A stretch of 43,194 nt of DNA from Bacteroidaceae bacterium (GTDB taxonomy: Bacteria; Bacteroidota; Bacteroidia; Bacteroidales; Bacteroidaceae). Below, in pieces: positions 1-6,693 of this stretch. Every line of letters starts with the position of its first letter. The first letter of the stretch is position 1. The translations under genes were made by a program, and so were the position numbers. The DNA lies in contig JAFXAR010000072.1 of NCBI GenBank assembly GCA_017516885.1, positions 1 through 43,194 of the forward strand. The letters run 5' to 3'. The notes under the pieces are model-generated. The model was not told the origin of the DNA. It saw only the letters and a list, made by a program, of their open reading frames with translations, and did no database searches.

Positions 1-2
1 CA

Positions 3-167
3 AAGTTAGAAAATATATTGATTTTTCTTTGGATTTTAACACAGTATCTTTTCAGTCATGAAAAGTATGTGATAGAACGAAAACAGGAGAATAAACGACA
101 ACAGATTAAGGGTAAAACGAATAATTCTATTATACCAAAATGGTTACCCACAGTAAATTTCTACTGA
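3..167 (+). CDS. C-terminal end of an unrecognised protein (partial)
   Basis: An open frame enters from the left edge and runs 54 codons to TGA at 165-167, so its start lies outside the window. The visible peptide begins with a hydrophobic stretch (ILIFLWILTQYLF), passes through a Lys/Arg/Gln-rich segment and ends PKWLPTVNFY. It stops 23 bases before the end of convergent priA, which is normal tail-to-tail packing and supports it being real. I do not recognise the family. The stretch is short and AT-rich, so a chance open frame cannot be excluded. Confidence 0.4.
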   Translation, partial: KLENILIFLWILTQYLFSHEKYVIERKQENKRQQIKGKTNNSIIPKWLPTVNFY

Positions 168-190
168 GCCAGCATTAGCCTGCTGCTTTG

Positions 191-2437
191 CTACATTGGG
201 TCAATGTCGTAGTACATGACTATTGAACGGTAGCGCGGGAGAGTGCTGTATGCCTGCTGGATATTGTGCAGAAGTTCGTTTATCTTGTACTGCGACAGCG
301 AACTTTCTACCTTTAGCACTATTTTGCGTATGTAAAGTTGCTTTACCTTGGCTACGGGCGGCAGTTCCGGCCCGAGTATGCGGTCGTCAAAGATGTCGCG
401 CATCTGCTTGCCAATAGCTGTTGAGAACTCCTCAAGCAGCTGCACATCGCGGTGCTTCATATATATGTATACCAATCTGTAGAATGGCGGGTAGTGAAAC
501 AGCATGCGCTCTCCAATCTGCTGGTCATAGAATGATATGTAATCATTCTTTACAATGAGCGGTATGACAGGGGCATCGGTCATCTTTGTCTGCAGGAACA
601 CTTTTCCCTTGCCGGTTTTTCTTCCTGCGCGGCCGGCAACCTGGGCCATAAGCTGGTATGCTCTTTCGGTTGCGCGGAAATCGGGATAATTGAGCAGGGT
701 GTCGGCGTTTATGATGCCCACCACGGAAACATTGTCAAAGTCAAGTCCCTTTGATACCATTTGCGTGCCAATGAGAATGTCTGTTTCCCCTTTCTGGAAT
801 TTTGAGATAATCTCCTCGTATGCGTTTCTGGTGCGGGTGGTGTCAAGGTCCATGCGCTCTATCCTTGCTTCGGGGAATATGTTGCTCAGGTCATCTTCAA
901 TTTTCTCTGTTCCGTACCCTAAGTTTATGAAGTTGCGCTCCTCGCAGTTGGGGCAGTGTACCGGTGCGGGAATGGTATATCCGCAATAGTGGCAAGTGAG
1001 CTTGCCGGCACTCTTGTGCAGTGTCAGGCTTACGTCGCAATGCTTGCAGCGTGGAATCCATCCGCAAGTCTTGCATTCAAGAAGCGGGGAGTAGCCGCGG
1101 CGGTTCTGGAAGAGTATTATCTGCTGCCTGTTCTCAAGGGCTTCTCTCATTGCATCTGTTAGGGGGTCGGAGAATGGGCCTGTAACTGTTTTGCGCCGCT
1201 GGTGCTCCTGCATGTCTATGACTTCAATCTGCGGGAGCTCAACCTGCCTGTGCCGTGTGGTGAGGCTTACAAGGGCGTATTTGCCTGTCACTGCATTGTA
1301 ATAGCTCTCAATTGAAGGCGTTGCTGTGCCAAGAAGCGTCTTTGCTCCATAGAACGATGCCAATACTATTGCCGCATTGCGCGCATTGTAGCGTGGTGCC
1401 GGCTCTTGTTGCTTATAGCTGTTTTCGTGCTCCTCGTCAACAATTATCAGTCCGAGTTCTTTGAATGGCAGGAATACTGACGAGCGTACTCCGAGGATAA
1501 TGTCGTACGGTTCGTCGCTCAGTTGCTTCTTCCATATTTCAACCCTTTGCGCGTCGGAGAACTTTGAGTGGTACAGGCCAATCTTGTCTCCGAACACGCG
1601 CCTGAGGCGCTCTACAATCTGTTTTGTAAGTGCAATTTCGGGCAGCATGTAGAGCACTTGCTTGCCGCGCTCAAGCGCATCGGCTATAAGGTGGATGTAT
1701 ATTTCTGTTTTCCCGGCTGATGTTACTCCGTGCAGCAATGTGACATTTTTTTCGTTGAAGCTTGTGTTTATTTCGTCGAACGCCTTCTGTTGGGCTGCGC
1801 TCAGCGGATGTTGCGGAACGACACCGGAACTGCTGGCGGCAAGCCTTCCCACTTCCACTTCGTAGGTCTCTATTATGCCTCTGTTTTGAAGTTCCTTGTA
1901 TATGCTGGCCGAAACATTCGCGGCTTCAATGAGCTTGTGCTTTGAAATCTCCCTGGGGTTGGCGCTGAATGGCATGGTAAGGGCGAGCAGTGTGCCGAGA
2001 AGCCTTTTCTGCCGGGGTGCGCGTGAGAGCGCCTGCATAATGAGATTTGCTCCCTTTTCATCGCGGAATTTTGCCGACAGCCTGCATCTTTGCTCCATAA
2101 GTGGCTTGAACTCGCCTTTAAGTCCCTGCGGAATGGCGGCCTTGTATATATCGCCTAACGAACAGAGGTAGTATCGTGACATCCACTCCCAAAGTTTAAG
2201 TTGCGTTGGGGTTATTATGGGCGCTTCGTCAAGTGATTCGATTATTGGCTTTACGGCGTATTCTTCAGGCTTGCTGTCGTGCAGGGCAGTAACAAGCGCG
2301 GTGTATTTCTTCTTGCTCCCGAACGGCACAGTGACCCTGCTCCCAATAGGGATGTTCCCTTGGAGCTCGCGCGGGATGCTATAGGTGAAAGTTCCCGGCA
2401 GTGGCAGTGGCAGAATTACGTCGGCAAATTTGCTCAT
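191..2437 (-). CDS. priA: Primosomal protein N' (replication restart helicase PriA)
   Basis: PriA is a 3'-to-5' DNA helicase that recognises stalled replication forks and reloads the replisome in the cytoplasm. The 748-residue product has the expected length. The N-terminal DNA-binding region covers roughly residues 1-110. The helicase core has a Walker A motif GVTSAGKT at 237-244 and a DEEH Walker B box at 334-337. Eight cysteines in CxxC pairs at 455/458, 464/467, 482/485 and 495/498 form the two zinc sites typical of PriA. The C-terminal helicase half includes GTQMVSKGLDF and QVAGRAGR. The ATG lies at 2435-2437, just downstream of an AT-rich region. It appears monocistronic, converging on the gene at the left edge and diverging from the lipoprotein array. 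I saw no missing key residue. Confidence 0.97.
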   Translation of the reverse strand: MSKFADVILPLPLPGTFTYSIPRELQGNIPIGSRVTVPFGSKKKYTALVTALHDSKPEEYAVKPIIESLDEAPIITPTQLKLWEWMSRYYLCSLGDIYKAAIPQGLKGEFKPLMEQRCRLSAKFRDEKGANLIMQALSRAPRQKRLLGTLLALTMPFSANPREISKHKLIEAANVSASIYKELQNRGIIETYEVEVGRLAASSSGVVPQHPLSAAQQKAFDEINTSFNEKNVTLLHGVTSAGKTEIYIHLIADALERGKQVLYMLPEIALTKQIVERLRRVFGDKIGLYHSKFSDAQRVEIWKKQLSDEPYDIILGVRSSVFLPFKELGLIIVDEEHENSYKQQEPAPRYNARNAAIVLASFYGAKTLLGTATPSIESYYNAVTGKYALVSLTTRHRQVELPQIEVIDMQEHQRRKTVTGPFSDPLTDAMREALENRQQIILFQNRRGYSPLLECKTCGWIPRCKHCDVSLTLHKSAGKLTCHYCGYTIPAPVHCPNCEERNFINLGYGTEKIEDDLSNIFPEARIERMDLDTTRTRNAYEEIISKFQKGETDILIGTQMVSKGLDFDNVSVVGIINADTLLNYPDFRATERAYQLMAQVAGRAGRKTGKGKVFLQTKMTDAPVIPLIVKNDYISFYDQQIGERMLFHYPPFYRLVYIYMKHRDVQLLEEFSTAIGKQMRDIFDDRILGPELPPVAKVKQLYIRKIVLKVESSLSQYKINELLHNIQQAYSTLPRYRSIVMYYDIDPM

Positions 2438-2744
2438 AGTGACCGCGAAGTTACCTTTATTGTTGCAATTAAACTTGTTTTTTTGCCTTTTTTTTGAGAA
2501 CTTCCACTATTTTGTATCTATCGGGGCGATGATTCTTTTATATAAGGCGGTTTTTTTCTGTGATAAACTCCGGGCCTTTGTAGTTTAGTTGCCAAAAGTC
2601 AGCCATTTTGCCGATTAGCCAATATTTTGTTTGATTATTTTTTGTTGTTACGAATAAAATGTCTACCTTTGCCGAAGTTTTTGAAAATAGGCTTTTGGCC
2701 TATAATTTATGGAAAATTAAACAATCTATTATTTAAATAGGAAT
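2438..2744. other. Divergent intergenic region between priA and the lipoprotein array
   Basis: This 307-base AT-rich region separates two divergent genes. The right half holds a clear Bacteroidota promoter for the plus-strand lipoprotein gene. I find no good TAnnTTTG box for priA on the minus strand and no RNA gene. Confidence 0.7.
2641..2671 (+). promoter_or_regulatory. Bacteroidota-type promoter for the first lipoprotein gene
   Basis: TTTG at 2641-2644 and TACCTTTG at 2664-2671 are separated by 19 bases, an exact match to the Bacteroidota -33/-7 pattern. Transcription should begin a few bases after 2671, leaving a leader of about 65 bases before the ATG at 2745. Confidence 0.75.
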
Positions 2745-3107
2745 ATGAACACAACTTTTGGCGCTGAGTGCAAGAAAATGATTCTGGTTCTTATGGCAAT
2801 GTTTGTCCTTGTCGCTTGTGGCGGCAACCCATTGGACAAGAAGGCGGAGGCTTATGATGAGGCTGTAGCAAAGGCAGAGGCGGCGTCTTCATCAGACGAA
2901 CTCCAGGTTGTTGACAGCGAATTGAAGGCAAAGATTGCCGGTATTGACAATGAGTACAAGGCGGATTTGCTTGAGATTGTAAAGGAGAGCAAGGAAGATA
3001 CTGCTGCTTATAAGGATGACTTTACAAAATTGAGCACAAGCCAGCTTAAGTATGAAGCGGCAAAGAAGGCTGCGGCAGAAAGAATAAGCAAGGCTGCTAA
3101 GAAGTAA
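2745..3107 (+). CDS. Small helical lipoprotein, member of the repeat-lipoprotein array
   Basis: The product is 120 residues, begins with a Lys-bearing n-region and a hydrophobic stretch, and has a lipobox LVAC followed by Gly-Gly, so it should be a lipid-anchored envelope protein. The mature part is charged, Ala/Lys/Glu-rich and probably all alpha-helical. It contains one copy of a pattern shared by the locus: AEAYDEA, about 15 residues later SSDELQVVDSEL, and an Ala/Lys-rich C-terminal helix. The ATG at 2745 gives a long n-region; the internal Met at codon 12 (2778) is an alternative start that would leave only a minimal signal. A consensus promoter lies upstream. No known family is recognised and no function is proposed. 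Confidence 0.85.
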   Translation: MNTTFGAECKKMILVLMAMFVLVACGGNPLDKKAEAYDEAVAKAEAASSSDELQVVDSELKAKIAGIDNEYKADLLEIVKESKEDTAAYKDDFTKLSTSQLKYEAAKKAAAERISKAAKK

Positions 3108-3185
3108 TTTTCTTCGCGCATAAATGCGAAAACAGGGTAAAAAGGTTTAAAAGCAAAAAAATATTTAAATTTTTTTATATTTTGT

Positions 3186-3216
3186 TTTGAAGTTTTAGAA
3201 AAAACCCCTACCTTTG
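3186..3216 (+). promoter_or_regulatory. Bacteroidota-type promoter for the 39-residue lipoprotein
   Basis: TTTG at 3186-3189 and TACCTTTG at 3209-3216 with a 19-base spacer reproduce the same -33/-7 arrangement and the same -7 octamer as the promoter at 2641. The ATG follows 57 bases after the -7 box. Confidence 0.78.
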
Positions 3217-3273
3217 TACCGCTTTAGAGAAAGACTTAGTTTTTTATTTATTAATAATTAAAATTTTACAATT

Positions 3274-3393
3274 ATGAAGAAGTTTATGTTCGCTGCTTTG
3301 GCAGCTATGGTATTGGTTAGCTGCGGTGGTGCTGACGCTCAGAAGGATTCTGCAAAGGACTCTGCAAAGGCTGACACAACTGTTAAGGCTTAA
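3274..3393 (+). CDS. 39-residue lipoprotein (mature lipopeptide of about 23 residues)
   Basis: The frame ATG 3274 to TAA 3391-3393 encodes only 39 residues. It has a Lys-Lys n-region, a hydrophobic core with several Met and Ala residues, and the lipobox LVSC followed by Gly-Gly, so signal peptidase II should leave a lipid-anchored peptide of about 23 residues. The tail is hydrophilic and holds the direct repeat KDSAKDSAK before ending TVKA. The gene has its own consensus promoter (3186-3216) and its own strong terminator (3411-3449), so it is an independent transcription unit. That context makes it a real gene despite its size. Function is unknown; abundant small lipoproteins in other bacteria sometimes have structural envelope roles, but nothing here shows that. 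Confidence 0.8.
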   Translation: MKKFMFAALAAMVLVSCGGADAQKDSAKDSAKADTTVKA

Positions 3394-3410
3394 TCATTAC
3401 TTAAACAGTA

Positions 3411-3449
3411 AAAAAACAAAAGCACAGGAATCTGTGCTTTTGTTTTTTT
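3411..3449 (+). terminator. Rho-independent terminator after the 39-residue lipoprotein
   Basis: AGCACAG (3421-3427) pairs with CTGTGCT (3432-3438) around a GAAT loop. The stem extends through ACAAA/TTTGT and further A:T pairs into a run of seven T at 3443-3449. Confidence 0.88.
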
Positions 3450-3515
3450 ATATATGTACCAGGGGTTGCCTAAAAACTATCTTTAAAATAATTCTATTTT
3501 TTCGCAACATATCAC

Positions 3516-3523
3516 TATCTTTG
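3516..3523 (+). promoter_or_regulatory. Probable -7 box for the lipoprotein operon at 3624-5827
   Basis: TATCTTTG matches the TAnnTTTG -7 octamer. No good TTTG lies 19 bases upstream, where the DNA is T-rich, so this is a partial promoter match. It sits about 100 bases before the start of the next lipoprotein gene and after a terminator, where a promoter is needed. Confidence 0.5.
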
Positions 3524-3623
3524 CGCTAACCGCGAACATATTCTGCGCTCGTGGTGAAGTTTCCTGGCTGGTTTGCTGTTACTTGCCTTGAGATTGTCTA
3601 TAGTAATTTATAACTGTGATAGA

Positions 3624-4106
3624 ATGAAAAATATTGCATTTTTAGTGTTTTCTGCTTTAGTGCTTGCAGGCTGTGGCGATTCGGAGAAGAATGTTGCAGC
3701 TACACTTAAAATAAATGAACGTGCTACTGTTGAAAAGAACAGTGCCAATAAGGTGGCTGCCAAGGACGCTGCTAATGAAAGCAAGCCCGAAAAGCGCAGC
3801 GACAAGGAGAGTGCCGGGGAAGAGGAGACGCTTTCGGCAAAGGAAATCAAGAGAGCCTATGAGAGAATATATGATAAGGTGAAGGAGGATATTGCCTCTG
3901 CTGCTACTGTTGATGATATAAAATTTGCCCAGGCTGAATTTGAAAAAATGCGCAATGAATTTCTTGCCGCTACAGCGTCAAGCGCAAGTTCCATGAAAAG
4001 GACTGATAATGCTAAATACGAAAAGATGCATGCCGACATAGTTGAAATGGAAAAGGAGTTATGCACCTATGCGCGCGACAGGATTGTGGAATTGGGTTAT
4101 AAGTAA
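3624..4106 (+). CDS. Lipoprotein of the repeat-lipoprotein array (160 aa)
   Basis: The ATG at 3624 is chosen because it starts directly at a typical lipoprotein signal (MKNIAFLVFS...) with lipobox LAGC followed by Gly-Asp; an upstream in-frame start would add 17 residues that spoil the signal. After a low-complexity linker rich in Lys, Glu, Ala and Ser (about residues 22-75) comes a helical domain. That domain resembles the array pattern: KRAYERIYDKV, then TVDDIKFAQAEFEKM, then a Tyr-containing C-terminal helix (YEKMHADIVEMEKEL). The next gene starts 21 bases after the stop, so it is probably co-transcribed with the four-repeat lipoprotein. No known family is recognised. Confidence 0.85.
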   Translation: MKNIAFLVFSALVLAGCGDSEKNVAATLKINERATVEKNSANKVAAKDAANESKPEKRSDKESAGEEETLSAKEIKRAYERIYDKVKEDIASAATVDDIKFAQAEFEKMRNEFLAATASSASSMKRTDNAKYEKMHADIVEMEKELCTYARDRIVELGYK

Positions 4107-4127
4107 TAAACTGTTTAAATAGTCTTT

Positions 4128-5201
4128 ATGAAATCACTTTTATTGGCAGGCTGCAAGCTCCTTGTATTTTCTTTTGCGTTTTTTGCTGCATCGTGTTCAG
4201 GAGGGGATTCTGTTACTGCAGAGCAGGCCGAATTATACACGAGGTATTCAGATTCTCTGAAAGGTGCTAATGACTACGCCCGGCTTAAGCAGCTCAACAA
4301 TGGCTTGAATAAGGATATTGCCGCTCTTATTAAGGAGAGAGGTGACGATGTTGTTGAAGAGTATGGCAACGGCAAGTTCTCGGCCGATGTGAAGCGTCTG
4401 CAGGAAGCTGAGAAGAGATATGTGCTTGAGTATATTGGCAAGATGCTCCCTAAGGTCTTTGAAAAGCAGACAGGGCTATACAATGAGTATGCCTTGAAAA
4501 TCAAGGCTGCCGTGGACTACAGAAATGCGTTAGACTTGCACAGAAAGTTCAAGGTTGAATTTGATTCCATACAAAAGGAGAATTCATGGGAATTCAAGAA
4601 AATGGCGCTCTTCAAGGATGCGGCAAGCAGTTCTGCAGCATTGCAGAATGCGGCAAAAAGCTATAATGCTGCATACGCGGAGCGCTTTGCGCCTGAAGTA
4701 GTAGGAATGAAAACCGCTCTGTACAACGATGCGTACGGTCATTTGGGCGCGGCAGAAGGCTATGAGGCTCTTAAGGAACAGAAGGTGATGCTTGACAAGA
4801 GGCTGTCAATCATTGACAGGGATAATGAAAGTTTTGCAAAAGACTTGAACAATCCTCTGTACGTTGATTCCGCAGTAGTGGCAGAGTTGGCGCAGGCGCA
4901 GGAAAAGTACATGGATTCATATATGGTAAAAATGGCTCCTTGCCTGCTTGCCCAGAATAAGCTGTTATATGAGAACGCCATAAAGATTCTTGGCACAGTA
5001 AAGTCTCTTGATGATTTGAAAGCTGTTGCCAGGCATTTCCCTAATGCCGACCGCCTGTTTATTGAAAAGCATTCCCAGGAATTAGCGTGGATTGAGAAGC
5101 ATGGCAGTGAGTACAAGGCTGCTATTGATGAGATAAGGCAGTTGCAGGAGAGATTGAACAATTACAGCAATGAAAAGTATAATGAACTAAAAAATAAGTA
5201 G
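4128..5201 (+). CDS. Lipoprotein with four tandem ~81-residue helical repeats
   Basis: The 357-residue product has a signal peptide with lipobox AASC (Cys23) followed by Ser-Gly-Gly. The rest is four tandem repeats. Each opens with a Leu-Tyr pair, at residues 36/37, 117/118, 198/199 and 280/281, giving spacings of 81, 81 and 82. Each repeat has a second anchor about 61-65 residues after the Tyr, a helix with Ala/Gln and two Tyr about four residues apart: KRYVLEY, KSYNAAY, EKYMDSY and NNYSNEKY. The first three repeats close with a MLP, FAP or MAP turn. The protein is probably an elongated helical bundle facing the periplasm or cell surface. It lies 21 bases after the previous lipoprotein gene, and the next gene begins one base after its stop. 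Family not recognised. Confidence 0.9.
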   Translation: MKSLLLAGCKLLVFSFAFFAASCSGGDSVTAEQAELYTRYSDSLKGANDYARLKQLNNGLNKDIAALIKERGDDVVEEYGNGKFSADVKRLQEAEKRYVLEYIGKMLPKVFEKQTGLYNEYALKIKAAVDYRNALDLHRKFKVEFDSIQKENSWEFKKMALFKDAASSSAALQNAAKSYNAAYAERFAPEVVGMKTALYNDAYGHLGAAEGYEALKEQKVMLDKRLSIIDRDNESFAKDLNNPLYVDSAVVAELAQAQEKYMDSYMVKMAPCLLAQNKLLYENAIKILGTVKSLDDLKAVARHFPNADRLFIEKHSQELAWIEKHGSEYKAAIDEIRQLQERLNNYSNEKYNELKNK

Positions 5202-5202
5202 T

Positions 5203-5538
5203 ATGATGAATAAGTTTTTTTCTGTTTCAAGAAAAGCTGCAGCGGCATTTGTTCTGTTGCTGTGTGCCGTGTCATGTGGCGGCAGTGACAGTAAGGCCGA
5301 TTCGGCAGCTGCTGCGAAGAAGGCAGAACCTAAGTGGGCTCTCTTCTTCCGTACATCGGCCGAGGAGTTGAAAAAGGCATCGAACCTGGATGAACTCAAC
5401 GCGGTTAACAACAAGGTGGATAAATATGACCTTCGTACAAAACCCACTGTGAACATAGACAGCATTGATATGTACAATGATGCATACAACTCATATTGTG
5501 ATGTTTATCTCTCTAAATTCAATGAATTGAAGAAATAA
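5203..5538 (+). CDS. Single-unit lipoprotein of the repeat array (111 aa)
   Basis: The ATG at 5203 begins one base after the stop of the four-repeat lipoprotein, so the two are translationally linked. A second ATG follows at once. The signal has an Arg/Lys n-region, an Ala-rich core and lipobox AVSC followed by Gly-Gly. An Ala/Lys linker leads to one compact helical unit with the array's two anchors: SNLDELNAVNNKV, matching the DDL/DEL motif of the neighbours, and SYCDVYLSKF, matching the paired-Tyr helix. It therefore looks like a one-repeat relative of the four-repeat protein. Function unknown. Confidence 0.87.
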   Translation: MMNKFFSVSRKAAAAFVLLLCAVSCGGSDSKADSAAAAKKAEPKWALFFRTSAEELKKASNLDELNAVNNKVDKYDLRTKPTVNIDSIDMYNDAYNSYCDVYLSKFNELKK

Positions 5539-5540
5539 TG

Positions 5541-5568
5541 TGCTGTTTTGAAATGTTTGAAAACAGCA
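5541..5568 (+). terminator. Hairpin between two lipoprotein genes
   Basis: TGCTGTTTT (5541-5549) pairs perfectly with AAAACAGCA (5560-5568) around a 10-base loop. Only a short pyrimidine run (TCTT) follows, so it may be a partial terminator or an mRNA stability element inside the operon. Confidence 0.45.
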
Positions 5569-5605
5569 TCTTGTCAATTATAAATAATAGCAGATAGTTT
5601 GATAT

Positions 5606-5827
5606 ATGAATAGGGTAACTAAGTTTATTGTGTTCTGTTCGCTGGCAGCGGTTCTTGCAAGTTGCGGTGGCGGTAAGCCTGCGGACAAAAAGGATGAACC
5701 GGGGCATAATCCTGCTCCCGGTCAGGTAATAGGTGATTCTGCGCCTAATTCAGTTCCTGTGGCTGATACTGCGGGGCAAATTGAACAGCAGGCTGCTGCG
5801 CCTGACAGCATATCAGAGGCTAAGTAA
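5606..5827 (+). CDS. Short Pro/Ala/Gly-rich lipoprotein (73 aa)
   Basis: The product has an Arg/Lys n-region, a hydrophobic core and lipobox LASC followed by Gly-Gly-Gly, so it should be lipid-anchored. The mature part is about 54 residues, low in hydrophobic residues and rich in Pro, Ala, Asp and Gln, hence probably disordered. It lacks the helical repeat pattern of the three genes before it. It is the last gene of the array and ends just before a perfect palindrome. Function unknown. Confidence 0.8.
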   Translation: MNRVTKFIVFCSLAAVLASCGGGKPADKKDEPGHNPAPGQVIGDSAPNSVPVADTAGQIEQQAAAPDSISEAK

Positions 5828-5844
5828 AGACCGTAAGGCTTTAG

Positions 5845-5888
5845 ATACAATCAGCCGCCGTCTCCCGGGAGACGGCGGCTGATTGTAT
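5845..5888. terminator. Perfect 44-bp palindrome, probable bidirectional terminator
   Basis: Bases 5845-5866 are the exact reverse complement of 5867-5888, with a GC-rich centre (CTCCCGGGAG). The site lies between convergent genes, 18 bases after the lipoprotein stop and 17 bases from the stop of the minus-strand barrel gene, where a shared terminator is expected. There is no long T-run on either side. Confidence 0.75.
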
Positions 5889-5905
5889 ATTTGCGTTATC
5901 CTTTA

Positions 5906-6547
5906 TTAGAAGATATATGCAACTGAAATCTGCCAAGTGTTGGTCTTTGTCTTGATTACGTTCTTGTAAACGCTGCCGATAGCACCCATTTCATCGCGGT
6001 AGTCGGCTGAACTGCCGAGTGCAAGGTTGTAGTTTGCATGAACCTGGAAATGGTTGAGAATAACTGCACCGAGGCCTAAATTGAGGCTGAGGTTGCTGCT
6101 TCTGAGTGTATATTTGCTGTAATCTGTTACACCGGACCAATCCTGGCTGATGTCAAAGTTCTTGTCTCCAATGTTCCAGCTCCACTGAGGGCCAATTGCA
6201 ACGAATGGCTCAAGGAACTTGTTTATTGCAGGGAGTGAGAGTTCGTAGCGGAGGTAAACAGGAAGGTCAATTGTGTGGCTGTTGATTGTTTCGCCGTTTA
6301 CTTCTGAACTCTTCTGTGAGTAAAGGAGGTTGGCCTCAAGTCCAAGACCTACCACTGGGATAGTGAACTTTGCCATAGGGCCAATAAACCAGCCAGTCTT
6401 GCCCTTTGCCTGGTTTGCTACATCTTTGATGTCGCTTGGCTTCTGTGCAAGGTTTACACCGGCCTTAACGCCGAAATTGAACTGTGCGGCAGCAGGTGCT
6501 GCAGTAAAGAGTGTAATAACTAATAGAATTCCGAAAAACTTCTTCAT
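5906..6547 (-). CDS. Outer-membrane beta-barrel protein (PorT/OMP_b-brl type)
   Basis: The 213-residue product has an n-region MKKFF, a hydrophobic core and an AAAQ cleavage site. The mature protein shows alternating strands typical of a small eight-strand barrel (NFGVKAGVNLAQ, LGLEANLLYSQ, SLNLGLGAVI, FQVHANYNLALG) and ends in a terminal aromatic strand (WQISVAYIF), the usual barrel-assembly signal. Such barrels are common in Bacteroidota and mostly lack assigned functions. It lies 146 bases downstream of gldN on the same strand, separated by an imperfect hairpin, so it may be a separate unit or a late gene of the T9SS operon. A specific T9SS role is not shown. Confidence 0.88.
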   Translation of the reverse strand: MKKFFGILLVITLFTAAPAAAQFNFGVKAGVNLAQKPSDIKDVANQAKGKTGWFIGPMAKFTIPVVGLGLEANLLYSQKSSEVNGETINSHTIDLPVYLRYELSLPAINKFLEPFVAIGPQWSWNIGDKNFDISQDWSGVTDYSKYTLRSSNLSLNLGLGAVILNHFQVHANYNLALGSSADYRDEMGAIGSVYKNVIKTKTNTWQISVAYIF

Positions 6548-6574
6548 TGTCTTGTCATTTAATAGTTAAACAAA

Positions 6575-6610
6575 GTAAAAGCAAGGGTGTTAATTCATAT
6601 AGTCACCCTT
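6575..6610. other. Imperfect inverted repeat between gldN and the barrel gene
   Basis: AAGGGTG (6583-6589) pairs with CACCCTT (6604-6610), flanked by further partial complementarity (GTAAAAG to the left, CTTTAC to the right). It follows the T9SS operon on the minus strand and precedes the barrel gene. It could be a weak terminator or a leader structure; there is no strong T-run. Confidence 0.35.
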
Positions 6611-6693
6611 ACTTTACGCAAAAGAACAATAAATAAAGCAAATATGCAATAATTTTATTGAGAATCTGTTCAAAACCCTGTTTAATCAGTCTC

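Noticed and set aside
3108..3140. Terminator after the first lipoprotein gene (CGCA/TGCG with A-run)
   Set aside because: The stem is only four base pairs and followed by A residues rather than T residues on the coding strand.
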